Source: Alphaproteobacteria bacterium (lineage in GTDB: Bacteria; Pseudomonadota; Alphaproteobacteria; Thalassobaculales; Thalassobaculaceae). Taken from it: DNA of 8,717 nt. Where the stretch lies: assembly GCA_028822575.1 (NCBI GenBank), contig JAPKDN010000096.1, positions 1-8,717 on the forward strand, read 5' to 3'. The notes under the pieces were generated by a model. That model had not been told where the DNA came from and did no database searches. It saw nothing but the letters and a program-made list of their open reading frames with translations. Below are positions 1-6,586 of this stretch, in pieces (positions within the stretch are counted from its first letter, which is position 1; each line of letters opens with the position of its first letter). A program made the position numbers and the translations under genes.

Positions 1-571
1 TACGGTCACCGATGCACTCGCGGACCACGATCGGCCGAAACCCGTCGGCGATGCCATCCTCGACGGTAGCGCGGACACAAGCGCTGGCGGTGGTGCCGGT
101 GATCACGATCGTGTCGACACCACATGAATTGAGATAGCTGTTCAGGTTGGTCCCTCGGAACGCGCTGGCTTGTTTCTTGACGATCAACAATTCGTCATCC
201 CGGCGTTCCAGCCGCTCATCGATTTGGACAGCCTCGGAACCGGCGCGTAGGACCTCAGTCGGGATCTTCTTACCCCAAAGGCCCATGTCCGAGTGCTCGC
301 CTTCGACGATATCGTAGGCGGTGGTGGTGAAGACGATCGGTAGGCCGCGCGACCTGAACGCGCTCAACACCTCTTGGGTTGCCGGCAGGATCGTGTCCAT
401 GCCTTGACAGGTGAACGCATTGCCTTCGCGGGTCCAGGCATTGGCAAGGTCGATATTTATCAATGCTGGTTTCTTGCCCCAGCCGATCCGGCGTTGAAAA
501 CCACGGTTCTGGTACAAAGCGGTATCAGACACGAAGACCTTGTCGAGAGCGTCCTTGATTTCCTGATCCAT
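1..571 (-). CDS. N-carbamoylsarcosine amidase-like cysteine hydrolase (isochorismatase superfamily), C-terminus cut by window edge
   Basis: Predicted amidohydrolase that cleaves a small amide or carbamoyl compound in the cytoplasm through a Cys-Lys-Asp triad. The 190 visible residues carry the superfamily pattern: Asp41 in ALINIDLANAW, Lys132 in IVKKQASAF with the following RGTNL, and the probable nucleophile Cys165 in ITGTTASACVRAT. The N-terminal GFQRRIGWGKKPALI block is typical of the N-carbamoylsarcosine amidase branch rather than nicotinamidases. Roughly the last 40-70 residues should lie beyond position 1. The ATG at 571 is supported by an AGAGGA-type ribosome binding site that overlaps the stop codon of the upstream acyl-CoA synthetase, 11 nt away, so the two genes are very probably cotranscribed and perhaps translationally coupled. 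The substrate is unknown; maleamate or another amide are alternatives. I am confident of the superfamily, less so of the branch. Confidence 0.85.
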   Translation of the reverse strand, partial: MDQEIKDALDKVFVSDTALYQNRGFQRRIGWGKKPALINIDLANAWTREGNAFTCQGMDTILPATQEVLSAFRSRGLPIVFTTTAYDIVEGEHSDMGLWGKKIPTEVLRAGSEAVQIDERLERRDDELLIVKKQASAFRGTNLNSYLNSCGVDTIVITGTTASACVRATVEDGIADGFRPIVVRECIGDR

Positions 572-582
572 GGTCTAGTCCT

Positions 583-2232
583 CTACTCCACCGCGATGGT
601 CGGCAGTACGTGATCCTTGAAACGTTCGCGCAAGGTGAGCTTGGAAAGCTTGCCGGTGGCGGTGTGCGGCAGATCGTCGACGAAGACCACATCATCCGGC
701 AGCCACCATTTAGCAACCTTATCCCCGAGAAACACGTTAATTTCATCCGCCGTAACGCTTTGCCCCACTTCCAAGCGTGCGACGAGCATTGGTCGTTCCG
801 CCCATTTGGGATGCGGCATGGCGATAACCGCGCATTCGGCGATCGCGGGGTGGCCAAGCGCTGCGTTTTCGATATCGATCGAACTGATCCACTCGCCGCC
901 TGACTTGATGACGTCCTTCGTACGGTCCACAAGTTGAATGAAACCTTGAGGGTCGATCTTTGCAACGTCCCCGGTCCTCAGCCACCCGTCCTCGGTGATC
1001 GCCTCGGCGCTGGCTTCCTCGTTTGCGTGATAGCCATTGATCACCCCGTTGCCCCGCACCTGCAGCTCACCAAAGGCGTCGCCGTCATGGGGGAGCAGGT
1101 CGCCGTCAACGCTCAAAATCCGGACGTCGACCGTGAACATGCGTCGGCCTTGGAGAATTTTGAGATCGACCTGCTTTTCCTTGGGCAACGCTTTTTGGGT
1201 CGGCCCGAACAGCGTTGCAGAGCCAACCGGGCTCATCTCGGTCATGCCCCAGCCGTGGATGACCGTGACCCCATACTCGTCCTGAAACTCCTCGATCATC
1301 GAGCGGGCGACCGCCGATCCTCCGGAAAGGACATAGTCAAAACCATCGGGTTTGCGGCCGCGTTTGCGCATCTCCGCCAATACGCCAAGCCAAACAGTCG
1401 GCACACCCCAGGCAGAGGAAACTTTTTCCCGGTCCATTAGGTCAAAGACGCTTGGTCCATCAAGCTTGCCGCCAGGAAACACCATGTTGGCGCCGACCAG
1501 CGGAGCCACATAGGGTGTTCCCCAGGCATTGGCGTGGAATAGCGGAACCACCGGCAGCAACGATGCCCCCTCGGTTACCCCGGCGCTTCCGGCCAGGGTT
1601 AGCATGCCCATAGAGTGCAAATAGGTGGACCGATGCGAATACAGCACGCCCTTGGGGTTGCCCGTGGTCCCTGAGGTATAGCAAAGGCTGGACGCCGCGC
1701 GCTCGTCAAAGACCGGCCAGACGATGTCGGTCGGCTGGCCAGAGATTAAATCCTCGTAGCAAATCGGGTTGGGCAGATCAGATTCTGGCATCGCGTCACG
1801 GTCACACATAAGCACATAGACCATATCGGCGGGCAACTGATCCAGAAGCGGCGTGATCACCGGAATGAATGTCGTGTCCAGGAACAGGATCTTATCTTCG
1901 GCGTGATTGGTCACATAGACTATCTGCTCGGCGAATAGGCGGGGGTTGATGGTGTGGCAAACCGCGCCAATCCCAGAAATTGCGAAATACAGCTCGAAAT
2001 GTCGATAGCCGTTCCAGGCCATAGTCGCGACCCGGTCGCCCTCCTTGATCCCAAGCTCGCGCAACGCATGCGCCATCTGAACCGAGCGGGCCCTCGCCTC
2101 GCCATAGGTGTGACGGTGGACATCGCCCTCGACCCGGTTAGATATTACCATGTTGTCGGTTCTGACATCCGCCGCGTAGTCGATGATGCTAGAAATCATC
2201 ATCGGCATGTCCATCATGCGACCTTTAAGCAT
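583..2232 (-). CDS. AMP-forming acyl-CoA synthetase (FadD/AlkK/DmdB-like)
   Basis: ATP-dependent acyl-CoA ligase that activates a free carboxylic acid via an acyl-adenylate, feeding it into CoA-thioester catabolism in the cytoplasm. It has 549 residues, the usual length. Adenylate-forming motifs appear in order: P-loop [11 protein letters not shown] (185-195), GWGMTE (327-332), the GD plus DRTKD block (421-440) and the C-terminal LPHTATGK with the presumed catalytic Lys528. The N-terminal region ([13 protein letters not shown], then [27 protein letters not shown]) resembles the medium/long-chain FadD and methylmercaptopropionate-CoA ligase (DmdB) group. The start at 2232 is set by GGGAGG (2238-2243), 5 nt upstream. 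It is the first gene of a two-gene minus-strand unit with the amidase-like hydrolase. Chain length and substrate cannot be read from the sequence; activation of a hydroxy- or oxo-acid would fit the kinase/ACAD neighbours. Confidence 0.95.
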   Translation of the reverse strand: MLKGRMMDMPMMISSIIDYAADVRTDNMVISNRVEGDVHRHTYGEARARSVQMAHALRELGIKEGDRVATMAWNGYRHFELYFAISGIGAVCHTINPRLFAEQIVYVTNHAEDKILFLDTTFIPVITPLLDQLPADMVYVLMCDRDAMPESDLPNPICYEDLISGQPTDIVWPVFDERAASSLCYTSGTTGNPKGVLYSHRSTYLHSMGMLTLAGSAGVTEGASLLPVVPLFHANAWGTPYVAPLVGANMVFPGGKLDGPSVFDLMDREKVSSAWGVPTVWLGVLAEMRKRGRKPDGFDYVLSGGSAVARSMIEEFQDEYGVTVIHGWGMTEMSPVGSATLFGPTQKALPKEKQVDLKILQGRRMFTVDVRILSVDGDLLPHDGDAFGELQVRGNGVINGYHANEEASAEAITEDGWLRTGDVAKIDPQGFIQLVDRTKDVIKSGGEWISSIDIENAALGHPAIAECAVIAMPHPKWAERPMLVARLEVGQSVTADEINVFLGDKVAKWWLPDDVVFVDDLPHTATGKLSKLTLRERFKDHVLPTIAVE

Positions 2233-2733
2233 TTGAGCCTCCCGAGCGCCATTTTATCGTGGGTTGATCCCCGCTTATCTGGCCATACAGTGCGATAACC
2301 CGGACGCCATCGCAAGATGGCCACGTCGAAACATCATCCAATAGTCGAAGGGTGGTAAACGCCCCCCCTGGAGGCCCCATACCTGCATTTTCCACGCTAG
2401 CCCCCGCTAGTGGCAACCACGAATTGGTGACGGCGGAACATGGTTTTGAATCGTCGTCAGAGCACGTGATTTTTAAGCGGGAGCCCCCCTCTGCAAGGAC
2501 GACTCAACCCCCAACACCGAACCATATTTCAGTTAAAAAATGAGCTCCAAGCCTGGGACTTTTGATCGCGACATCTAGTGGATCAGGATGATTAGTCTAT
2601 GAAAATCACTCACTAAATATCGTACGTCTCCGCTTCAGGCATGGGTCCCGTTTTTCATCGGAGATGCGCATAAACCTTTTCTCCGCGATCGCACATTCGC
2701 GACGGGGCTGATGACCGGCCGAATACCTTACCT
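2233..2733. other. 501-bp gene-free region between surE and the acyl-CoA synthetase
   Basis: No convincing gene: the only open frames are about 60-115 codons, lack a good ribosome binding site and resemble nothing I recognise. The promoter of the acyl-CoA synthetase unit must lie here, but I found no clear -35/-10 pair on the minus strand. Small structures seen are GCCATC-GCAA-GATGGC (2306-2321, a 6-bp stem with a GNRA-type loop), CTAGC-CCCC-GCTAG near 2397-2410, and a C7 run near 2362-2368. None has a T-tract, so no intrinsic terminator for surE is evident. The stretch around 2520-2640 is visibly more AT-rich than the flanking genes, as expected of a regulatory region. Confidence 0.6.
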
Positions 2734-3522
2734 TTAACCAAACACCCGCTTCAGGATCTCGCCGCCCCCAGCGTCGGTGATGTTCGTGCCCATCGGTGTC
2801 ACCGAAACCGCGTCCCGGCGAAGTGCCGCGATGTCTTCTTCTGGCTGGGGGTTGTCGTTTTCCTTGTGCATATAGATCCAGTAATAGTCCTGGTTCCGCA
2901 AATCCTGGCGCTTTTCCACCGTTGGTATGATTACAGCCGAGTGCCCCTGCTGGGTAACCTCGATGCCAGTTACCTCATCGGGCTCGGTCGCGGGCACGTT
3001 GATGTTCGGAACGAAATGCCAGGGCCAGCCCTCCGCCGCCACCAACGCCGCGACCACTTTGGGCAGCCATTCCCGCGACGTGTGCCAGGGAATGGATGAG
3101 CGGTCGCCCTTCCATGCCTGACTCATCGACATCGCCGGGATGCCCAGGCCATGCGCCGTCATCGCCGCGCCGACCGTACCGCTGAAGCCAATGTCTCCGC
3201 CAATATTGACCCCAGCATTGACGCCCGAGAGCACGAGATCCGGCGGGTTGTCCTTCAGGACCGAGGCTATACCGACGAACATGCAATCCGCGGGCGAACC
3301 AGTAAGCGCAAAACGCCGCTCCCCATGCGGGTTGAGCCGGAGCGCCTGATGTAGACTGAGCACCCGGGAGCCGCCGCTGAAATCTCCCGCTGGCGCAACG
3401 GTCCAAACCTCATCGGCGATGCTGGCCGCGACTTCCTCGGCCACTTTCAGGCCGGGTGCATCGATGCCGTCATCATTGGTGACCAATACCCGCTTCAGCC
3501 GGGGCCACGTATCGCTATTCAT
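2734..3522 (-). CDS. surE: 5'/3'-nucleotidase SurE (survival protein family phosphatase)
   Basis: Metal-dependent phosphatase that removes phosphate from nucleoside 5'/3'-monophosphates and, in some members, from short polyphosphates. It has 262 residues, normal for the family. The metal-site residues are all visible: Asp17 and Asp18 in VTNDDGIDAPG, Ser49 in APAGDFSGGS, and Asn102 in LSGVNAGVNIGGDIGFSGTVGAAM. The conserved SPADC (76-80) follows the nucleotide-site region. The ATG at 3522 has AAGGA (3531-3535) 8 nt upstream. It is transcribed away from the SDR operon and has about 500 bp behind it, so it is probably monocistronic. It lacks the common pcm/nlpD neighbours and sits among acyl-CoA catabolism genes, so its physiological substrate here may differ from the stress-survival role; that is inference. 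Confidence 0.95.
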   Translation of the reverse strand: MNSDTWPRLKRVLVTNDDGIDAPGLKVAEEVAASIADEVWTVAPAGDFSGGSRVLSLHQALRLNPHGERRFALTGSPADCMFVGIASVLKDNPPDLVLSGVNAGVNIGGDIGFSGTVGAAMTAHGLGIPAMSMSQAWKGDRSSIPWHTSREWLPKVVAALVAAEGWPWHFVPNINVPATEPDEVTGIEVTQQGHSAVIIPTVEKRQDLRNQDYYWIYMHKENDNPQPEEDIAALRRDAVSVTPMGTNITDAGGGEILKRVFG

Positions 3523-3535
3523 ATTCCTGATCCTT

Positions 3536-3549
3536 CTGCGGCTCCGCAG
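3536..3549. repeat. 14-bp dyad CTGCGG-CT-CCGCAG upstream of surE
   Basis: A perfect 6-bp inverted repeat with a 2-bp centre lies 13 bp upstream of the surE start, inside the surE/SDR intergenic region. The centre is too short for a good RNA hairpin unless inner pairs open, so a DNA operator half-site pair is more likely than a transcript structure. Short dyads of this size also occur by chance in GC-rich DNA, so the function is uncertain. Confidence 0.3.
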
Positions 3550-3568
3550 CGCGCGGGTTTGGCGTTTC

Positions 3569-3597
3569 TCGACAGGGTCGGAGCCTAACCCTATAAG
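3569..3597 (+). promoter_or_regulatory. Predicted sigma70-type promoter of the SDR operon
   Basis: The -35 box TCGACA (3569-3574, one mismatch to TTGACA) and the -10 box TATAAG (3592-3597, one mismatch to TATAAT) are separated by exactly 17 bp. Transcription would start near 3604, leaving a leader of about 70 nt before the first SDR gene at 3674. It sits where a promoter is needed, between divergent surE and the SDR genes. No equally good promoter was found for surE on the other strand. Confidence 0.6.
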
Positions 3598-3673
3598 GAT
3601 GCGAGGACATTACGGAATGCGACCACGGATCGGATGGTCGCCAGAACAACACGGTAAGCCAGGGGGGTAGACG

Positions 3674-4462
3674 ATGTCGGGAGCGGGTACCGGGCGGCTT
3701 TCGGGCAAGGTCGCCATGATTACCGGCGCCGCGTCAGGCATTGGTCTCGCGACCACCCGGATGTTCGTCTCTCAGGGCGCCTCGGTGGTGATGAGCGATA
3801 TCAACGCCGCCGCCGGAAAGGCCGCGGTCGAATCGGTTCGGGCAGATGGTGGGACCGTCGATTTCGTCTCTCATGACGTCACATCCGAGGAAAGCTGGAT
3901 AGCCGCGATCGAGATGGCGCGGCAAACCCATGGGCGGCTCGACATCCTGGTCAATAATGCCGGTATCGGCACCGGGGGCTCGATCGAGGACGCGACCTTG
4001 GAGGAATGGCGCCAGATTCACGCGGTGAACGCCGACGGCCCGTTCCTTGGCTGTAAGCACGGTATCGCGTTGATGAAGAAAAGCGGCGATGGCGGGTCGA
4101 TTGTCAATATCTCCAGCGTCGCAGGCATTATCGGCGCACCGCAACTCGCCGCTTATTGCGCGTCCAAGGGCTCGGTTCGGTTGCTGACCAAGTCGGTGGC
4201 GTTGCATTGCGCGCGCAAGGGTTATGGCATCCGCTGCAATTCGGTGCATCCCTCCTATACCGACACGCCGATGGTCGACGGCATGGTGGATCAGCACCAC
4301 GCGCCGGACCGCTATCGCTCGGCGCTAGAAGGCGCCTCGCCACTGGGACGCCTTGGTCAGGCGGATGATATTGCCGGCGCCATCCTCTATCTCGCGAGCG
4401 ACGACGCCAAGTTCACCACCGGCGCTGAAATCGTCGTCGACGGCGGCTTAACCGCCACCTGA
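3674..4462 (+). CDS. Short-chain dehydrogenase/reductase, classical type, probably NAD(H)-dependent
   Basis: Cytoplasmic Rossmann-fold oxidoreductase acting on an alcohol/ketone pair. It has 262 residues. The cofactor motif TGAASGIG (17-24) is followed by Asp42 at the end of beta-2 (VVMSDIN), which favours NAD over NADP. NNAG is at 94-97. The catalytic tetrad Asn119, Ser148 (NISSVAG), Tyr161 and Lys165 (YCASK) is complete, and the usual C-terminal VVDGGLTA closes the fold. The ATG at 3674 follows AGGGGGG with suitable spacing. It is the first gene of a plus-strand run, 29 bp ahead of a second SDR. It resembles cyclopentanol dehydrogenase and 3-alpha/20-beta-hydroxysteroid dehydrogenase relatives, so oxidation of a secondary or cyclic alcohol or of a hydroxyacyl-CoA is reasonable. 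The substrate cannot be assigned. Confidence 0.93.
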   Translation: MSGAGTGRLSGKVAMITGAASGIGLATTRMFVSQGASVVMSDINAAAGKAAVESVRADGGTVDFVSHDVTSEESWIAAIEMARQTHGRLDILVNNAGIGTGGSIEDATLEEWRQIHAVNADGPFLGCKHGIALMKKSGDGGSIVNISSVAGIIGAPQLAAYCASKGSVRLLTKSVALHCARKGYGIRCNSVHPSYTDTPMVDGMVDQHHAPDRYRSALEGASPLGRLGQADDIAGAILYLASDDAKFTTGAEIVVDGGLTAT

Positions 4463-4491
4463 TTGCTTTTCACGAAAACGGAGCCTAAAAA

Positions 4492-5256
4492 ATGTTCGAC
4501 CTAACCGGCAAGGTGGCCGTGATCACCGGATCCACCAAGGGCATCGGTAAGTCCATCGCCGAGAACATGGCGACGCTGGGCGCCAAAGTGGTGATTTCCA
4601 GCCGCAAGGCCGATGCCTGCGAGGCCGTGGCCCAATCGATCCGTGACAAAGGGCAGGAAGCAACCGCGGTCCCTTGTCATATCGGCAGCAAGGAGGCGCT
4701 GGAGGCGCTGGTCTCCGAGACGCACAAGGCCTATGGCCAGATCGATATTCTAGTCTGCAACGCCGCGACTAATCCGGTCTATGGGCCAATGCATTCCGCC
4801 GGCGACGGTGCCTATGAAAAGATCATGGATACCAATGTCAAAAGCGTCTTCTGGCTCTGCAACATGGTTTGCCCGGAAATGGCCCAGCGCAAGGATGGCG
4901 TGGTGATCATCATCTCCAGCATCGGCGGCTTCAAGGGTAGTCGAAACCTCGGGCTCTATTCCCTATCCAAGGCGGCGGAACAGCAACTGGTCCGCAATCT
5001 CGCCGTCGAATGGGGCGAGCATAACGTCCGGGTCAACGCCATCGCGCCGGGCCTGATCCGCACCGATTTCGCCCGTGAACTTTGGGAAGACCCTCAGAAG
5101 ACGGCGGCGGTGGAAAAACTCACCCCACTCGCAAGGCTTGGTGATCCCGATGATATCGGCATGATGGCGGCCGCCATGGCGACCCGCGCCGGCCTCTTTC
5201 TCACTGGCCAGACCATCACCATCGATGGCGGCAAAACCATCACCGATCCTTCGTGA
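4492..5256 (+). CDS. Short-chain dehydrogenase/reductase, classical type, probably NADP(H)-dependent
   Basis: Second classical SDR, 254 residues. TGSTKGIG (12-19) forms the dinucleotide loop, and beta-2 ends in ISSRK, with Arg38 where the upstream SDR has Asp, pointing to NADP(H). CNAA (89-92) replaces the canonical NNAG. The tetrad Asn115, Ser143, Tyr156 and Lys160 (YSLSK) is intact, and PGLIRTDFA plus the TIDGG end are typical. The start at 4492 is supported by ACGGAG (4478-4483), 8 nt upstream. It lies 29 bp behind the first SDR, in the same operon. An NADPH-type enzyme would suit a reductive step, for example a 4-oxoacyl-CoA to 4-hydroxyacyl-CoA reduction of the kind LvaD performs in P. 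putida. That role is inferred from context only. Confidence 0.93.
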   Translation: MFDLTGKVAVITGSTKGIGKSIAENMATLGAKVVISSRKADACEAVAQSIRDKGQEATAVPCHIGSKEALEALVSETHKAYGQIDILVCNAATNPVYGPMHSAGDGAYEKIMDTNVKSVFWLCNMVCPEMAQRKDGVVIIISSIGGFKGSRNLGLYSLSKAAEQQLVRNLAVEWGEHNVRVNAIAPGLIRTDFARELWEDPQKTAAVEKLTPLARLGDPDDIGMMAAAMATRAGLFLTGQTITIDGGKTITDPS

Positions 5257-5348
5257 TCCACGGAATAAAACTTCGCATGGTGGCGTCGACTTTCCACTCT
5301 GGTCGTTTTCCATATCAATGCGCCAGCAATACCAACGGCCCGGCAATA

Positions 5349-5378
5349 CTGCAGCCCCACCGAAAGTTGGGGCTGCAG
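5349..5378 (+). ncRNA. Strong 11-bp hairpin in the leader of the kinase gene
   Basis: Arms CTGCAGCCCCA (5349-5359) and TGGGGCTGCAG (5368-5378) pair perfectly around an 8-nt loop. If C5361 and G5366 also pair, the inner loop is GAAA. The sequence after it (CTTGAATAAGATT) is not a proper T-tract, so this is not a standard intrinsic terminator. It lies 92 bp after the second SDR and 89 bp before the kinase start. It may stabilise the 3' end of the SDR message, attenuate transcription into the kinase gene, or form part of the larger pseudoknot described separately. Confidence 0.65.
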
Positions 5379-5418
5379 CTTGAATAAGATTTGGAGGCGG
5401 TTGAAGCGCCAACTTTCG
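5361..5418 (+). promoter_or_regulatory. Long-range 10-bp complement that traps the hairpin loop (possible pseudoknot or switch)
   Basis: CGAAAGTTGG (5361-5370) is perfectly complementary to CCAACTTTCG (5409-5418). The first copy spans the loop and the first three bases of the 3' arm of the 5349-5378 hairpin. The two structures can therefore either compete or, using only the loop bases 5361-5367 with 5412-5418, coexist as an H-type pseudoknot (11-bp stem 1, 7-bp stem 2, 1-nt loop 1, 33-nt loop 3). The downstream segment is 37 nt before the kinase ribosome binding site. I do not recognise a known riboswitch class. Pairing is read directly; regulation is inferred. Confidence 0.45.
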
Positions 5419-5455
5419 CCGGAGCGGCGGGCGCATTCGACCAATCTTGAACGCT

Positions 5456-5460
5456 AAGGA
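5456..5460 (+). promoter_or_regulatory. Ribosome binding site that fixes the kinase start
   Basis: AAGGA ends 7 nt before the ATG at 5468. The frame is open upstream to a TTG at 5447, but that codon has no comparable Shine-Dalgarno sequence, and starting there would put this AAGGA inside the coding region. The ATG at 5468 is therefore the better start. Confidence 0.75.
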
Positions 5461-5467
5461 ACCCGTC

Positions 5468-6517
5468 ATGGCTACACTTGGTCCAGTCACAGATACCCAC
5501 AAATTCGACGAGCCCAGTCTGGCGCGTTATCTCGCCGATAATGGTCTGCCGGCCTGCGCCGGCGGCATCAAGGTGCAACAGTTCCAGGGCGGGCAATCGA
5601 ACCCAACGTTCGCGCTGAACGCCGGGAGCAAGCGTTATGTCCTGCGCAAGAAGCCACCGGGCAAGTTGCTTCCTTCAGCGCATCTGATCGAGAGGGAATA
5701 CCGTATCATGGCGGCACTCGCCGATTCCGACGTGCCGGTGCCGGTGATGCACCTCCTCTGCGAGGATGCCTCGATCATCGGCACGCCGTTCTTCGTAATG
5801 GATTACATGGACGGAAGAGTGGTCGACGATACCTCCCTGCCTGGCGATTTCTCGCCAGCCGAGCGTGGTGCCATCTATGATTCCATGAATGAGGCGATGG
5901 CCGCCCTGCACCGGGTAGATTTCAAGGCCGTCGGTCTCGATAATTATGGCAAACCGGAAAACTATATCGGCCGGCAGATCGACCGATGGACCCGACAGTT
6001 CGAAGCGGCAAAGACCGATCCAATGCCGGCGATGGACGAGCTTATGGCCTGGCTTCCGACGCATCGTCCACAAGGCGATGAGGTATCAATCGCCCATGGT
6101 GATTTCCGCATGGGTAACCTGATGCTGCATCCAACCGAGCCACGTGTCATCGCGGTGCTGGATTGGGAGCTCTCAACGCTGGGACACCCCTTAGCGGATC
6201 TCGGCTATAACGTCATGCCCTATAGTTTGCCGCATGACGGCACGTCGCTGAACGGGTTGGATGGATTGGATATCAAAGCCGCCGGCATCCCTGCCCAGGA
6301 CGACTATGTCGCCGCCTATGCCAAACGCACCGGGCGGGATGATATCGCCGAGATCAACTTCTATCTGGCGTTTTCCTGCTTCCGGCTAGCCTCCATCTGT
6401 CAGGGCGTCTACGCGCGCGGTGTTCAAGGCAACGCCAGCTCGGAAAATGCTGTGCTCGTGGGTGCCAAGGCACCGCGGTTGGCGAATATCGGTTGGGAGA
6501 TCGCTCAAGCGATGTGA
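5468..6517 (+). CDS. APH-fold phosphotransferase, ACAD10/11 kinase-domain type (candidate 4-hydroxyacyl-CoA kinase)
   Basis: Predicted ATP-dependent kinase of the aminoglycoside/choline phosphotransferase fold, 349 residues from the ATG at 5468. The glycine-rich loop is FQGGQSNPTF (39-48), the nucleotide-binding lysine lies in YVLRKKPPGKLLPSAH (57-72, probably Lys61), and Glu76 follows in HLIEREYRIM. The catalytic loop IAHGDFRMGN has Asp212 and Asn217, and the metal-binding Asp232 is in VLDWELSTLGHPLADLG. These blocks closely match the N-terminal domain of mammalian ACAD11 from memory. That domain, like P. putida LvaA, phosphorylates 4-hydroxyacyl-CoA so that an ACAD partner can eliminate the phosphate. 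Such a partner is encoded convergently at 7342-8547. Antibiotic resistance is an unlikely role. It probably belongs to the SDR transcription unit, though the 211-bp structured gap suggests separate control. Confidence 0.9.
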   Translation: MATLGPVTDTHKFDEPSLARYLADNGLPACAGGIKVQQFQGGQSNPTFALNAGSKRYVLRKKPPGKLLPSAHLIEREYRIMAALADSDVPVPVMHLLCEDASIIGTPFFVMDYMDGRVVDDTSLPGDFSPAERGAIYDSMNEAMAALHRVDFKAVGLDNYGKPENYIGRQIDRWTRQFEAAKTDPMPAMDELMAWLPTHRPQGDEVSIAHGDFRMGNLMLHPTEPRVIAVLDWELSTLGHPLADLGYNVMPYSLPHDGTSLNGLDGLDIKAAGIPAQDDYVAAYAKRTGRDDIAEINFYLAFSCFRLASICQGVYARGVQGNASSENAVLVGAKAPRLANIGWEIAQAM

Positions 6518-6539
6518 GGGCGGGCCCTGGCGTATTGAT

Positions 6540-6586
6540 CCTTTGAATCCGCGCTCTGGGACCTTTAGTTCCGCGCTCTGGCCTTT
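6540..6586. repeat. Short tandem repeat across the 3' end of the oxygenase-like gene
   Basis: The 12-mer TCCGCGCTCTGG occurs at 6548-6559 and again at 6570-6581 (22-bp period). Each is flanked by CCTTT (6540-6544, 6562-6566, 6582-6586), giving just over two imperfect copies. One copy lies within the last codons of the minus-strand oxygenase-like gene and the other just beyond its stop codon (6565-6567). It looks like a local duplication that may have set the present C-terminus (ARARN). No intrinsic terminator with a T-tract is visible between the two convergent genes. Confidence 0.7.

Noticed and set aside
934..1440. 168-codon open frame on the plus strand
   Set aside because: It is antisense to the acyl-CoA synthetase, whose motifs are complete across this stretch; the antisense product resembles no family and is explained by GC-rich third codon positions.
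2225..2543. Small open frames (about 63 codons) in the gap before the acyl-CoA synthetase
   Set aside because: No ribosome binding site, no recognisable protein, and proline-rich low-complexity translations on both strands.
3734..4300. 188-codon open frame on the minus strand
   Set aside because: It lies entirely antisense to the first SDR, which has full cofactor and catalytic motifs.
4442..4456. GGCGG-CTTAA-CCGCC as a terminator between the two SDR genes
   Set aside because: Only a 5-bp stem inside the coding end, with no adjacent T-tract; the second SDR follows with 29 bp and its own ribosome binding site.
5349..5418. Integron attC-like recombination site
   Set aside because: The GTTGGGG and CCAAC elements superficially recall attC core sites, but the GTTRRRY/RYYYAAC pair is not satisfied and no cassette or integrase is present.
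5447..5467. TTG start at 5447 adding seven residues to the kinase
   Set aside because: No Shine-Dalgarno precedes it, while AAGGA stands 7 nt before the ATG at 5468.
4963..5502. 179-codon minus-strand frame spanning the leader region and part of the second SDR
   Set aside because: Mostly antisense to the SDR, with no recognisable domain; it also runs across the hairpin and kinase start in a way that looks accidental.
5468..6517. Aminoglycoside resistance gene, suggested by the APH fold
   Set aside because: The sequence blocks match the ACAD10/11 kinase domain rather than the aminoglycoside enzymes, and the neighbours are CoA-ester catabolism genes with no resistance or mobile context.
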